Shown here: piece by piece, positions 7,242-16,736 of the stretch
How the letters are laid out: every line of letters starts with the position of its first letter
Position numbering within the stretch: position 1 is the first letter of the stretch
NCBI GenBank assembly: GCA_017500825.1
Contig: JAFVYB010000055.1
Location: 1 to 50,038 of the forward strand
DNA length: 50,038 nt
Source of the DNA: Myxococcaceae bacterium
GTDB lineage: Bacteria > Myxococcota > Myxococcia > Myxococcales > UBA5297
Reading direction: 5' to 3'
Made by a program: the position numbers and the translations under genes
Notes under the pieces: generated by a model
What the model saw: the letters and a program-made list of their open reading frames with translations, nothing else
Told to the model about the DNA's origin: nothing
The model's database searches: none

Positions 7242-8300
7242 TTAATTCAGACCGGGATTGGCAGGGGATTGATTTTGGAGGTTTGGTTCGGATTTCCAGA
7301 GGCTGCTCAGGGAAACCTTGCCTAAAAGAATATAATACATTCCAAAGAGAACCTGCTGGCCGAATTGGGCGGCCCAGAGGAGCCAGGCGTAGGCGAAGAC
7401 GGCGTTTTTGAACGCCTCGCCGGGGAAAAAGAGCTCCATGCCAAGAATGACGGCGCCCTGGAATGTGCCGAGCATCCCGGGGCCGGCGGGAATCATGACG
7501 CCGATGACGAGAATGCCGAGGACGGTGAAGGCGGCGGCCACGTCGAGATGGAGGCCAAAGCCGCGCGCGAGGAGCTGCATGCCGAGGCCGTTGATCGTCC
7601 AGTAGGTGAGGGTGAGGGCGAAGAAGAGGGCGATTTTGCGGCGGTCGGGGACGAGGCGCAGGCCGCCGATGAAGGCGTCGAGCATGCCGGCGAGCCTGTC
7701 GGCGAGTTTGGTCGTGAGGCGGCCGACGATGGCGCGCACGAGGCCGACGGCGAAGGCGCGCTTGGCGTAGGCGAGGACGATGAAGGCGAGGATGGCGAGG
7801 AAGGCGCAGAAGACGAGGACGCCGCCGCGCCGGGCCCAGGCCAGCTGCTCTGGGGCGGTGTCGACCGGGGTGCTGAAGAAGAGGGCGATGAAGAGGACGA
7901 GGGCCATGCACAGGCCATCGACGACGCGCTCGACGACGATGGAGCCCATGGCGGCGCTGGGGCGGATTTTGCCGTGTTCGGCGATGAGCAGCGGGCGGGC
8001 GAGTTCGCCGAGGCGGAAGGGCATGACGACGAGGCCCATGATGCCGACGGCGCTGGCCAGGTTGAGGCGGCTGAAGGTCGGTTTGCCGATGGGTTCGAGG
8101 AGGATTCCCCAGCGCAGGGTGCGGCAGAAATGGATGGCCGTGAGAATGGCGAAGTAGGGGACGAGGTAGCCGAGGTTGGCGGCGGACAGGGCCAGGGCGA
8201 CGTGGCCGAGGTCGACCTCGCGCAGGGTCAGCCAGATGAAGAAGGCGCTGATGGCCAGGCCGATCACGAGCTGGAGGCATCTCTTGGCGGTGCTGTTCAT
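7242..8300 (-). CDS. Lysylphosphatidylglycerol synthase TM-type (UPF0104) membrane protein
   Basis: A 352-residue integral membrane protein with about eight hydrophobic segments (for example QLVIGLAISAFFIWLTL near the start, VVDGLCMALVLFIALFF in the middle and VLGILVIGVMIPAGPGMLG late). The motifs MPFRLGELARP and IPAGPGMLGTFQ are hallmarks of the UPF0104/flippase-like domain found in the membrane half of MprF and in AglD. It probably handles a lipid or lipid-linked substrate, which cannot be named. A strong AAGGAG precedes ATG 8300. It is the last gene of a minus-strand run with the phosphatase and coaBC, separated from the RM island by 102 AT-rich bases. Confidence 0.85.
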   Translation of the reverse strand: MNSTAKRCLQLVIGLAISAFFIWLTLREVDLGHVALALSAANLGYLVPYFAILTAIHFCRTLRWGILLEPIGKPTFSRLNLASAVGIMGLVVMPFRLGELARPLLIAEHGKIRPSAAMGSIVVERVVDGLCMALVLFIALFFSTPVDTAPEQLAWARRGGVLVFCAFLAILAFIVLAYAKRAFAVGLVRAIVGRLTTKLADRLAGMLDAFIGGLRLVPDRRKIALFFALTLTYWTINGLGMQLLARGFGLHLDVAAAFTVLGILVIGVMIPAGPGMLGTFQGAVILGMELFFPGEAFKNAVFAYAWLLWAAQFGQQVLFGMYYILLGKVSLSSLWKSEPNLQNQSPANPGLN

Positions 8301-8351
8301 CCCGTCTCCTTGGAGGGCGCGGCGTGTGGGGCTGGATGTGGGCGCGGCGCC

Positions 8352-9059
8352 TTAAACCGGGGGGTCGCCGCGGACAATTCGCCTGGGCGTGAAGTCGATG
8401 AGGCGGCGGGCGGTGGCCGGGCCAACGAGCGCGTCGAGTTCGTCGAGGGCGTGGGCGAGCCAGCGACAGTCGGAAGGGCGGTGCAGGTCGCTCGCGGCCA
8501 GATCGTAGTGACCGCCTTTGAGGAGCGCTCGCGCGGTGCGCTCGGCGGTGGTGCCGTAGACGCCGACAAGGCTGCCGAGGTCGAGCTGCAAGAGGCCGCC
8601 GAAGCGGTGGACGACGGACGCGGCGGCAAATGGGGACGCGGCGAAGTGGGCGCTGCGCTCGGGGTGGGCGACGATCGCGTTCAGGCCCTTTTGGGAGAGG
8701 CGTTCGAGGATGTTGCCGAGCGCGGGCAAGGGGCCGTGGAAGGGCAGTTCGACGAGGAAAAAGCGCGTCTTGGCGAGCATGCGACCGCGTCCGGCGCACA
8801 GGTCGGCGACGAGTTCGGGGGTGAGCGCGTTTTCGGTGTTGTCGAAGAGCTCGAAGTCGATGTCGGCGCGCTGAAGGGCGGCGCGCAGTTCATCGAGGCG
8901 CGCGCGGGCGAGGGTGGGATCGCTGTCGCCATGGGGCGAAGGGGCGGCGCCGGTGAAGCCGAGGGCCATGAGGCGACGGATCATCTCGATCGATTCGGAC
9001 TCGCTCGCGGGGCCGTCGTCGATGTTCCAGAGCAAGTGCGCGTGCAGGTCGAGTGCCAT
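8352..9059 (-). CDS. CpsB/YwqE-type PHP-family phosphatase
   Basis: A 235-residue protein matching the PHP-fold protein-tyrosine phosphatases CpsB/Wzb-like/YwqE that act on bacterial tyrosine kinases of capsule systems. The start DLHAHLLWNIDDGP gives the metal-binding His-x-His and the Asp-Gly following it; IVAHPER supplies further metal ligands near residue 135, and AASDLHRP ends the metal site near residue 195. No capsule kinase or polymerase is nearby, so the substrate here is unknown. The gap to coaBC upstream is only 18 bases, suggesting co-transcription. No clear ribosome site is close to ATG 9059. Confidence 0.8.
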   Translation of the reverse strand: MALDLHAHLLWNIDDGPASESESIEMIRRLMALGFTGAAPSPHGDSDPTLARARLDELRAALQRADIDFELFDNTENALTPELVADLCAGRGRMLAKTRFFLVELPFHGPLPALGNILERLSQKGLNAIVAHPERSAHFAASPFAAASVVHRFGGLLQLDLGSLVGVYGTTAERTARALLKGGHYDLAASDLHRPSDCRWLAHALDELDALVGPATARRLIDFTPRRIVRGDPPV

Positions 9060-9077
9060 GTCGATCGCGCCGGGCCT

Positions 9078-10301
9078 CTAGCTCTTGGGGAAGCGCGCGC
9101 GCACCACGTCGAGGAATCGGTGGGCGGCCTCTTCCTTGGACATGATGTCGAGGTGCGACTGCTGGCCCTCGCGGCTGAGGATCGTCAGCTGGTTGGTGGC
9201 GGTCGCGAAACCGCTGCCGGGCGCGGTCACGTCGTTGGCGGCGATGAGGTCGAGGCGCTTCTGGGCGAGCTTCTTTTGCGCGTGTTCGAGGATGTGGTCG
9301 GTCTCGGCCGCGAAGCCGACGAACAGCGGGCGCTCGGGGAAGGCAGCCTCGCCGTAGAGGGCGCGCAACTCGTGCAGGACATCGGGCGTGCGCGTGAGGG
9401 AGAGCGAGTCGCCGAAGTCCTCCTTCTTGACCTTGTGATCCTCGCGCTTGGCCGGGCGCTGATCGCAGACCGCGGCGGAGGCGATGAAGACGTCGGCGCC
9501 ATCAATGGCGAGCTTGGCCGCCAGGAACATCTCGTCGGCGCTCGTGACATCGACCCGGCGCACCCCGCGCGGCGTCTTGAGCTCGACCGGGCCGCTGATC
9601 AGCGTGACGGCGGCGCCTCGAATCGCGGCGGCGTGGGCCAGGGCGAATCCCATGCGACCAGTCGATGGGTTGGAGAGGAAGCGCACGGGATCGAGGTATT
9701 CGCGCGTGGGACCGGCCGTGATCACCAGCTGCCTGCCGACAAAATCCTGGGGCGTCAGCAGCGCCTCGGCCGCTTCGAGAATGTCCTCCGGCTCGGACAG
9801 GCGACCTTCGCCGACAGCGCCTTCGGCCAGGGTGCCGACCTCGGGCCCGACAAAGGCGAATCGCGTGTCGCGTTCGAGCGCGGCGACGTTTTCCTGAACC
9901 TGGGCGTTGCGCCACATCTGGAAGTTCATCGCCGGGGCGATCAGGACGGGGCAGGCGGAGGAGAGGAGCGAGGTGGTGACCGCGTCGTCGCCCATGCCAA
10001 AGCGGATGCGTGCGATGAGGTTGGCGGTGGCCGGCGCCACGATGAAGAGGTCGGCGCGCTTGCCTGTCTCCAGGTGGCCGAAGATGGCCTTCTGATGGAG
10101 GTCGAAGAGGTCGGTGAGGACCGGGTTGCCCGTCAGCGCCTGGAAGGTGCCCGCAGTGACAAACCGCTGGGCGTTCTCGGTCATGACCACGCGCACGTCG
10201 GCGCCGCGCTTCATGAACAGCCGCGCCAGCTCGCACACCCGATAGGCGGCGATGCCCCCGCCCACGCCGAGGACGATCGTCCGGCCTTGAAAGACATTCA
10301 T
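9078..10301 (-). CDS. coaBC: Bifunctional phosphopantothenoylcysteine decarboxylase/synthetase
   Basis: Cytoplasmic enzyme of coenzyme A synthesis: the CoaB half joins 4'-phosphopantothenate and cysteine using CTP, and the CoaC half decarboxylates the product with FMN. The 407-residue length is normal. The N-terminal half shows [12 protein letters not shown], the active-site His in [21 protein letters not shown] and the APAMN motif. The C-terminal half shows [29 protein letters not shown] and a Lys-rich DHKVKKE for CTP/phosphopantothenate binding. GGAGA lies before ATG 10301. It is the upstream member of a minus-strand run with the phosphatase and the UPF0104 protein. Confidence 0.97.
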   Translation of the reverse strand: MNVFQGRTIVLGVGGGIAAYRVCELARLFMKRGADVRVVMTENAQRFVTAGTFQALTGNPVLTDLFDLHQKAIFGHLETGKRADLFIVAPATANLIARIRFGMGDDAVTTSLLSSACPVLIAPAMNFQMWRNAQVQENVAALERDTRFAFVGPEVGTLAEGAVGEGRLSEPEDILEAAEALLTPQDFVGRQLVITAGPTREYLDPVRFLSNPSTGRMGFALAHAAAIRGAAVTLISGPVELKTPRGVRRVDVTSADEMFLAAKLAIDGADVFIASAAVCDQRPAKREDHKVKKEDFGDSLSLTRTPDVLHELRALYGEAAFPERPLFVGFAAETDHILEHAQKKLAQKRLDLIAANDVTAPGSGFATATNQLTILSREGQQSHLDIMSKEEAAHRFLDVVRARFPKS

Positions 10302-10333
10302 CGTCAGTCTCCGGTCTGGGGATGGGCCGCGCC

Positions 10334-11719
10334 TTAGAAGGCGTAGCGGATGGCCGCGGACAGGGCGTTGATCATGCCGCCGTAGCGGTAGCTGGCGATC
10401 GACGCGGTCTCCTTCTTGATGGCCTCGCGCTCGGGGATGATGTGCATCTGGTAGGCAATCTCGACCGCGATTGGGCTTTTGAAGATCTCAAGCGGGTCGT
10501 GGAAGTAGATGCCGGCGCCGAGGGAGGCGGTGTGGCGGTCGCCGTCGAGGAGGTTGGTCGAGCCGTATTGCAGGGGGATGGGCGTCGGCGTGAACGCGTA
10601 GCCGGCGCGCAGGGCGAAGAAGTCTTTGACGAACCAGTATTCGGCGCCGAAGTGGACCGAGAGGGTGTTGGAGAACTGGGGCTTTTTGCCCTTGCCGTTG
10701 GCGTCGAAGCTCTCGCCGAGGATGTCCTGCAGCATCTCCACGTCGCTATCGAGGTTGAGCTGGACGTTGACCGTGGGATCGGGCGCCCGCGACCAGAGAG
10801 CGAAGCGCGCTTCCAGGGTGAGGAGCAGGGGATCGATCACGCGCCACTGCGCGCCGAGGCTGAAGATGTGCGGCGAGTAGTGGACGGTGCCCGAGACGAT
10901 GAAGTCGATGACGGCGAGCTCTTTGCGGCCGTCGCCCAGGTCGCCCATCACGCGGAAGACGGTCGGCAGCTCGTAGTCGACCTCCAGTTCGCCCCGGTAG
11001 CTGAAGCCAAAGCGCAGGCCGATGGGATCGAAGTTGAGCGTGAAGCCGGCCAGAGGGGCGACCGCCGTGGTCACGTCGGCGCGGAAGGCGCGCGAGTCGA
11101 AGATGAATTCGATGGCGTCGAGCTGGAAATCGATGGCGCCCGTGATGCCGCCGAGCATCTGCAGGCCGACACCCAGGGAGAGCCAGTCGGTGATGCGCAC
11201 GCCGAGCGAGGCGGCGATGGTGATTCGGTCGTTGCCCGAGTCGTGCAGATACCAGTTGGGCGAGTCGGGATTGATCGTGTTGGCGCTGAGCACCACGTCG
11301 GAGGGCAGGTAGATGCCGACGCCGAGGGAGAGGCGGTTTTCGACCTTGCCGCCAAAGGGGAAGACAAAGCCGAGCGTCCAGCCGAGGGCGTCGTCAGGGT
11401 CGACGGGATCGAGGGGCCGCGTGTCGCCTTCGAGCGCTTCTGTCTCAAGGTGGTGGTTGAACCAGTTGAACGAGGCGCCGATGGAGGCCTTCTTCTGGAA
11501 GGCGAGCAGGGAGGGGTTGAAGTAGGCGGCGGTGTAGTCGTCGGCCGTGGAGGTCTGGGCGCCAGCCATGCCCATGCCGCGCGGTTCGAAGCCGTAGACA
11601 TCGAAGGCGTTGGCGCGGGCGACGCCCGGGATGGCGGCGAGGATCAGGACGGCCAGCAGGGCGAGTGGGCGAACAAAGGTGGCGAGTGGGCGGCAGAGGG
11701 ATGGACAGCGCGGGTGCAT
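10334..11719 (-). CDS. FadL/OMPP1-family outer membrane porin
   Basis: A 461-residue beta-barrel protein of the FadL/TodX family, which lets fatty acids or other hydrophobic compounds cross the outer membrane. A signal peptide (ending near GVARA) is followed by NAFDVYGFEPRGMGMAGAQT and AAYFNPSLLAF, the N-terminal hatch signature (N-P-A in the family, N-P-S here). Many amphipathic strands follow and the protein ends in AAIRYAF with a terminal Phe, as barrels do. The open frame runs 69 codons further upstream, but ATG 11719 has GAGGAG just before it and starts the signal peptide. The gap to coaBC is 32 bases, so these genes may share a transcript. Confidence 0.88.
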   Translation of the reverse strand: MHPRCPSLCRPLATFVRPLALLAVLILAAIPGVARANAFDVYGFEPRGMGMAGAQTSTADDYTAAYFNPSLLAFQKKASIGASFNWFNHHLETEALEGDTRPLDPVDPDDALGWTLGFVFPFGGKVENRLSLGVGIYLPSDVVLSANTINPDSPNWYLHDSGNDRITIAASLGVRITDWLSLGVGLQMLGGITGAIDFQLDAIEFIFDSRAFRADVTTAVAPLAGFTLNFDPIGLRFGFSYRGELEVDYELPTVFRVMGDLGDGRKELAVIDFIVSGTVHYSPHIFSLGAQWRVIDPLLLTLEARFALWSRAPDPTVNVQLNLDSDVEMLQDILGESFDANGKGKKPQFSNTLSVHFGAEYWFVKDFFALRAGYAFTPTPIPLQYGSTNLLDGDRHTASLGAGIYFHDPLEIFKSPIAVEIAYQMHIIPEREAIKKETASIASYRYGGMINALSAAIRYAF

Positions 11720-12114
11720 CAAAAACTCCTCGTGGAGGAACGTGGAAATCGGCGCCGAAAAACCCGCGCCGACGGGCAGCGGGCCCTGAATCGGGAGCGG
11801 GTTGGGGAGGTTGGGGCGCTGGCCCCTGAGACCATGGCGGGATCCCGTTCGAACTCCTGGCGGGAAGCGCTGTTCGACGCGCCGACCGGCACGCGCTGGG
11901 CCTCCCGGAAAATCGGCCCTGGGCAAAAAGGGGCGCCCCCTTAGAGATCGCCTCGGCGGATGTCAAACGCGCCGCGTCAGGCGTTCCGGACGGCGAAAAC
12001 CATTCGGAAAATCCGCCTGAGCACCCGCGAAAAACGGCCGCAGAGGCCCTTGGCGACAGGCTGTTTGGAAGCGGCGGAGGCCACTGGACAGACGCGCGTC
12101 GAGTCCCTAAAGCG
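11720..12114. other. Divergent intergenic region between porin gene and B12 riboswitch
   Basis: About 395 bases that should hold the promoters of both the minus-strand porin run and the plus-strand cobalamin operon. Open frames run through it in several phases but with no ribosome sites or domains. On the minus strand AAGGGG-GCG-CCCCTT followed by TTT (about 11929-11944) could act as a small terminator or attenuator in the porin leader; the three-base loop is short. No convincing -35/-10 pair was recognised. Confidence 0.5.
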
Positions 12115-12345
12115 TCGCGCCGATCTCGGGTGCCCATGTCGGGCTCAATAGGGAAGCCGGTGCGAATCCGGCGCGGTCCCGCCACTGTGATCGGGTGAAT
12201 TTTCGCCACCGCTCTTTCGCGCCACGGCGCGAGGCCACTCGCAGACTCGTCGACATCGTTCGCGGGCGCGGGGAAGGCTTGGGAGAGGGTGGCCCTGTCG
12301 AGCGCGCGTCGTTCGGTGGGCCCCGCAAGCCAGGAGACCTGCCCG
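12115..12345 (+). ncRNA. Cobalamin riboswitch
   Basis: The conserved core is clear: GGGAAGCCGGTGCGAATCCG, then GCGCGGTCCCGCCACTGTGA (12151-12190), the B12-box region, and the 3' element GCAAGCCAGGAGACCTGCC at 12325-12343. The stretch between (12191-12324) is a long variable stem region. Adenosylcobalamin binding normally lowers expression. The start of btuB lies 60 bases past the 3' element, where a sequester or terminator switch would be expected. The downstream four genes fit B12 uptake. Confidence 0.95.
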
Positions 12346-12402
12346 GATTGGCGCCAGACGCGCCTCCAGCTCACGCCTTTCGACGGAAAAGGCCCTGGTC
12401 CG

Positions 12403-14487
12403 ATGGCTCGACACCCTCCCGTCGCCGCTGCGCGCGGCCTTACAGCGATCTCTTTTGCCGCCTGTCTCTGGGGCGCGACGTGTGCCGCCGATGTGGCGTT
12501 GGCCGAGAGCGCGGGGGATGTGTCGAAGGCGTCGAACGCGCCTGGGGGCGCTGATTGGGGCGGGTTGCAAGACGCGTCTGGAGGCGAGTCTGGGGAAACG
12601 CTCGTCCTGCCCGAGGTGGTGGCGCTGGGGGATGGGCCCGCGAACGCTTCGAGTCCGGCGCTGAAGTCGTCCGCGCCCTCGAACGCCGCGCTGAATGAGC
12701 CGACATCCTTTGTGACGCCGATTGTCCGCGCCGAGGGAGACAGCGCCACGCCCGCGGCTCTCGCCGCCCGCGCCCCCGGGGTCATGGTGCGCGATCAGGG
12801 CTTCAACCAGCCGACCTCCATCTCGCTGCGCGGCGCGTCATCGGAGCAGGTGACGGTGATGCTCGATGGGTTGCCGCTCAACGGCCTGGCCGGAGGTGGC
12901 TTTGACCTGGGCAGTTTGCCGGCGCCCTTTGTGGAGCGGCTCTCGGTGGCGCGCGGGGCGAATGGGGCCCGCTATGGCGCGGGGACGCTCGGCGGCGCGG
13001 TGGACGTGGAATTCATCGAGCCCAAGGCAGGCGAACGGCGGCTCTTTGGCGAACTCGGCTACGGCTCGTTTCTCAGTTTTGACGGCAGCCTTGGCGCGGC
13101 GCTCGGGTGGACCAGGACGGCCCTGCTCGTGAGCGCCCACGCCCGTTCCTCGCGCGGCGACTACCCCTTCCTCTACGACCCCAAACCGCTCGTGACCGGC
13201 AACGCGCTCGTCGAGCGGCGGCGCGAGAACAATGAATCGCGGCGTTTGGGGCTCCTGACGCGGCTGAGCCATCGCGGGCGGGCGCGGTTCGAACTCCTGC
13301 TGGAGGCCGATGGCGGCATTCGCGGCGTGCCGGGCGCGGTGCAGGCGCCGACGTTGACTTCTGAACAGCGCGACGCGCGGGTGAACCTCGTGGGCAAGGT
13401 GTCGGGCGAGGCGTTTGGCCTGGAGATGGAGGGAAAGCTGGGCGCGCGGCTGGGCTGGCTCAACTGGGCGCCTGATCGCGGCGTCGACGAGCCATGGCAG
13501 CGCGAGCACTTGGCTTTTGGCGAATTCACGGCGCGGCGGTTCTTCGACTGGCACGCGCTGGAGGTGAGCGCCCGGCTGGGCCACGAGGGGTTGAGCGGCG
13601 CGTCGCACGGCGTTCACGACCGCCTCCGCGCTTCTCTTTTCGCCAGCGACGAGATCGAACTCGGCCCGGCGACCATCCACCCCGCTCTGCGCGGCGAATT
13701 TGTCGGCGCGCGCTTTGGCCTCTCTCCCAAGCTGGGGCTCTCGCTGGAGGTCGTCGACGGCGTCGAGCTGCGCGGCAACGTTGGCCGCTCCTTCCGTCCG
13801 CCCTCCTTTGGAGAGCTCTATCTGGAGCAGGGGTCGATCTCGCCCAATCCCGACCTCGAACCGGAAACGGCGCTCTTTGCCGACCTCGGCGTCGAGGTTC
13901 AGCGCTCGCCCGTCGCCCAAACGCCGCTTCACCTGCGCGGCGCGGCGGCCGGGTTTGTCACGCGCTACGGCGAAGTCATCCTCTACGAATTGAACGCGCC
14001 GATGCGCATCAAGCCCTTCAACCTGGGGCGGGCGCTCGTCTGGGGCGGCGAGTTCGAGGTCGAGGCCGCGCTCACCCTGCCGCTGGCGACGCTGCGACTG
14101 AACGGCGCCTACACGCTCTCGTTCTCCAGAAATCAGAGCGGCGACGAGCGCTACGGCGGTCGCGAACTGCCCTTTCACCCGCGCCACCGCGCCGTGGGCC
14201 GATTCGAGGCCGAGATTTGGCGTCTGAACGCGTTCGCCGCGGTCGAGTTTCAGGGACGACAGCAGATCAACCGCTCGAACACCGACGCCATCGACGCGCG
14301 CACGCGCTGTGACTTTGGCCTCGCCGCCCTGCTGCACCGCCCGAGCGGCCTGACGCTCTCCGCCGAGGTGAAAAACGCCTTTAACGCGCGCGGCCAGGAC
14401 CTCTACGGCTACCCGCATTCAGGGCGCGCCATTCACCTCACGCTCGGCCTCGACGCCGACTTCACTCGAAGAAAGGACCCCCCATGA
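12403..14487 (+). CDS. btuB: TonB-dependent vitamin B12 receptor
   Basis: A 694-residue outer membrane receptor predicted to import cobalamin using TonB energy. A signal peptide is followed by a possible TonB box (ETLVLPEVVAL, about residues 65-75), the plug (ARAPGVMVRDQGFNQPTSIS, LRGASSEQVTVMLDGLPLN, GANGARYGAGTLGGAVDVEF) and a 22-strand barrel with FRPPSFGELYLEQG and NPDLEPET, the typical late barrel motif. The frame opens at 12289 inside the riboswitch, so the first usable start after it, ATG 12403, is chosen. The end overlaps the next gene by ATGA. Assignment to B12 rather than iron rests on the riboswitch and on btuF and btuC downstream. Confidence 0.93.
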   Translation: MARHPPVAAARGLTAISFAACLWGATCAADVALAESAGDVSKASNAPGGADWGGLQDASGGESGETLVLPEVVALGDGPANASSPALKSSAPSNAALNEPTSFVTPIVRAEGDSATPAALAARAPGVMVRDQGFNQPTSISLRGASSEQVTVMLDGLPLNGLAGGGFDLGSLPAPFVERLSVARGANGARYGAGTLGGAVDVEFIEPKAGERRLFGELGYGSFLSFDGSLGAALGWTRTALLVSAHARSSRGDYPFLYDPKPLVTGNALVERRRENNESRRLGLLTRLSHRGRARFELLLEADGGIRGVPGAVQAPTLTSEQRDARVNLVGKVSGEAFGLEMEGKLGARLGWLNWAPDRGVDEPWQREHLAFGEFTARRFFDWHALEVSARLGHEGLSGASHGVHDRLRASLFASDEIELGPATIHPALRGEFVGARFGLSPKLGLSLEVVDGVELRGNVGRSFRPPSFGELYLEQGSISPNPDLEPETALFADLGVEVQRSPVAQTPLHLRGAAAGFVTRYGEVILYELNAPMRIKPFNLGRALVWGGEFEVEAALTLPLATLRLNGAYTLSFSRNQSGDERYGGRELPFHPRHRAVGRFEAEIWRLNAFAAVEFQGRQQINRSNTDAIDARTRCDFGLAALLHRPSGLTLSAEVKNAFNARGQDLYGYPHSGRAIHLTLGLDADFTRRKDPP

Positions 14488-15701
14488 CCACGCAATCCAA
14501 ACTGCTCGCGTTCGCCCTCGCGCTCGCCCTGCCCGCCTGTGGCGACACCGATGAAAACGGCGACGATCCAGGTGCCGGGAACGACTTTGCCGAGATCGCC
14601 TTTGACGCCGCGCGCCTGACCCGGGACGCGGATGCGCCGAACAATTCCGCCCGCCCCGCCGGGGTGGCCGCGCTGGGCAACAAGCTCTTCGTGGCGCTCG
14701 GCAACCTCACCGTCGACTGCATGGTGCCCGCTGGTCCGGGCTATCTCGCCGTCGTCGACCTCGCCGCCGCGCCCGAGGCTGGAGAGGCGGGTTACGCGCT
14801 GATCGAGCTGCCAGAGGGGTGCCGCAACCCGCAGAACGTCCTCGGCTGGGAGGCGGGCAATCGCGTCTTTGTGGCCTGCGCGGGCGAGTTTGGCTGGGGC
14901 GCGACGCCGAGCGAGGCGCTGGTGGCTGTCGACGCGTCGAGCGGTCAGGCGCTGTTCACGACGCGGCTGGGCTGCGGCGCGGGCGAAGCTGAATGCACGG
15001 CGGCCACGCCAGGAAAAATGGCCATGGCGGGCGACTGGCTCCTCGTCGGCGATGCGTCGAGCGGGCGGCTCTTCGCGGTCGATCCCATGACTGGCGCTGT
15101 CGATGCGGCGCGCCCCGACGGCGTCCACCTGTGCGACCCGCATCCGGAGACCTTCTGGAACATGACGGGTGACATCGTGAGCACCGACGCGGGCGTGTTC
15201 GCGACCTGCTTTGCCACGAGTGAAATCGTGCGGCTCGACGCCTCGCTGCAGAACGCTACGCGCCTTGTTCTCGGATCGGGCGCGCAGCTTTTGGCGGCGC
15301 ATGGAGCGGAACTCCTCGTCGGCGACACGCTCGACAACGCGCTCTACGCGCTCGACCTGACACAGGCTGCCCTGACGCCCGTGAATGGCAGCGACCGGCT
15401 GGGCATGGCGGCCAACCAGCTTCTCGTGGACGGCGACACCGCCTACGCCATCGCCTCGACCGACAACGCGGTGCAGGTCATCGACCTATTGCTGGCGCGC
15501 GGCGGCGACTTTTCCACGGCGCGGACCGTCGATCAGATCCCCACGGCCTCGACCACTTCGCCGCTGGCCACGAACACCAACCCCTATGCGGCGGCGCTCG
15601 CGGGCGATTCGCTCTTTGTGACGCTGCTCGGCGCCTGCACTCCGGATGGCGACGCGGCTGGCAACCGCCTGATCCGAATCGACCTCGGCGGGGAAGAGTG
15701 A
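14484..15701 (+). CDS. Beta-propeller lipoprotein of the B12 uptake operon
   Basis: A 405-residue predicted lipoprotein: hydrophobic LLAFALALALPAC with the lipobox Cys at about 19, then an acidic linker (GDTDENGDDPGAG). The rest consists of repeated short strands of the kind VAALGNKLFVALGN, WLLVGDASSGRLFAVDP, ELLVGDTLDNALYALDL and DTAYAIASTDNAVQVIDL, which indicates a YVTN/NHL-type beta-propeller. The start overlaps btuB by four bases and btuF follows after three, so it is translated with the B12 genes. A role as a surface or periplasmic cobalamin-binding partner of BtuB is an inference from position; proteins of propeller type are known next to btuB in other phyla. Several Cys pairs may form disulphides. 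Confidence 0.8.
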   Translation: MTTQSKLLAFALALALPACGDTDENGDDPGAGNDFAEIAFDAARLTRDADAPNNSARPAGVAALGNKLFVALGNLTVDCMVPAGPGYLAVVDLAAAPEAGEAGYALIELPEGCRNPQNVLGWEAGNRVFVACAGEFGWGATPSEALVAVDASSGQALFTTRLGCGAGEAECTAATPGKMAMAGDWLLVGDASSGRLFAVDPMTGAVDAARPDGVHLCDPHPETFWNMTGDIVSTDAGVFATCFATSEIVRLDASLQNATRLVLGSGAQLLAAHGAELLVGDTLDNALYALDLTQAALTPVNGSDRLGMAANQLLVDGDTAYAIASTDNAVQVIDLLLARGGDFSTARTVDQIPTASTTSPLATNTNPYAAALAGDSLFVTLLGACTPDGDAAGNRLIRIDLGGEE

Positions 15702-15704
15702 TCG

Positions 15705-16730
15705 ATGCGCGCGCTCACGACAGTGGCGGGGCAGGGGATGGGCGCGCCTGACGGGGCGATTGGATTCTTGCTCTGTCTCTGTCTAGCGGCGGGGTGCGCG
15801 CGGCCTGATCCGGTGAATGGTCCGGCGAATGCTTCGGCAAAGGGGCCTGTGGGGGAGGCGGCGCCGCGTCCGACGGTTGTCCTCGGGCCCGCGCTGAAAT
15901 CAGAGGCGCGCCGCATCGTCTCGCTGGCGCCTTCGCTGACAGAGATCGCGCTCGCCCTCGACCCGACGCTGTCTGAACGCCTCGTCGGCGTGACGCGCTT
16001 TGACGACGATCCGGCGGTGGCCCATCTGCCGCGCGTCGGCGGCTACAGCGATCCCTCAGTCGAGGCAGTGATCGCGCTCGGACCTGATCTCGTCCTGGCG
16101 GAGGCTGGCCCTGGCAACAGGCAGGCGGTGGAACGCGTCGCGGCGCGGGGTGTGCCGACGCGCGCGTTTTTTTTGGGAACGCGGGCGGAAATCCTCGGCG
16201 CCATCGAGGAGGTCGCTCAGCTCGTCGGGCGTCCGGAAAAGGGGCGAATGCTCAAGGCCGACATCGAGCGGCGAATTGACGCGCTCACTCAGTCGACGCC
16301 TGAATCGCCGAAAGTCACCGGGGAGGCATCGGGGCAGGCCGCGCCGCGCGCCCTCGTCGTCTATGGCTGGGAGCCGATCGTGGCCGCGGGTCCGGGCACT
16401 TTCGCCGACGAGCTCGTGCGCCTGGCGGGGGGGCAAAACGCCATCGAGTCGACCGCCATCCAGTATCCCGCGCTCACGCCCGAGGCCCTGATCGCGCTCT
16501 CGCCGCGGGTGATTGTCGACGCCGCGCACGACAGAACCGCCTCTCGCCGACACATCGTCGAATGGGCGCGAAAGCGGGGCGTTCACATGAGTGAGGCCAG
16601 TCCGGCGCTCCTCAGACCCGGCGTCCGCCTGGCCGACGCTGTCGAGGAACTGCACCGGGCCATGCGCTCTGTCCGATCGCCGGAAATCCCCGCCCAGTCG
16701 CCAGATGTCGGCGCTCAAGAAGGAAGGTGA
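15705..16730 (+). CDS. btuF: Cobalamin-binding lipoprotein of the ABC importer
   Basis: A 341-residue class III substrate-binding protein. The N-terminus has a hydrophobic stretch GFLLCLCLAAGC with a lipobox, so it is tethered to a membrane instead of free in the periplasm as in E. coli. The family core starts with RRIVSLAPSLTEIALAL, then LVGVTRFDDDPAVAHLPRVG, GYSDPSVEAVIALGPDLVLA and VVYGWEPIVAAGPGTFADEL. It should deliver cobalamin to BtuC, encoded six bases downstream. The C-terminal 20 residues are rich in Ser and Pro and look non-structural. GGGGAAG precedes ATG 15705. Confidence 0.9.
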   Translation: MRALTTVAGQGMGAPDGAIGFLLCLCLAAGCARPDPVNGPANASAKGPVGEAAPRPTVVLGPALKSEARRIVSLAPSLTEIALALDPTLSERLVGVTRFDDDPAVAHLPRVGGYSDPSVEAVIALGPDLVLAEAGPGNRQAVERVAARGVPTRAFFLGTRAEILGAIEEVAQLVGRPEKGRMLKADIERRIDALTQSTPESPKVTGEASGQAAPRALVVYGWEPIVAAGPGTFADELVRLAGGQNAIESTAIQYPALTPEALIALSPRVIVDAAHDRTASRRHIVEWARKRGVHMSEASPALLRPGVRLADAVEELHRAMRSVRSPEIPAQSPDVGAQEGR

Positions 16731-16736
16731 GTCGGG

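Noticed and set aside
7365..10337. 990-codon open frame antisense to the UPF0104, phosphatase and coaBC genes
   Set aside because: It spans three well-supported genes on the other strand, and its product is low-complexity Gly/Glu/Asp/Ala-rich.
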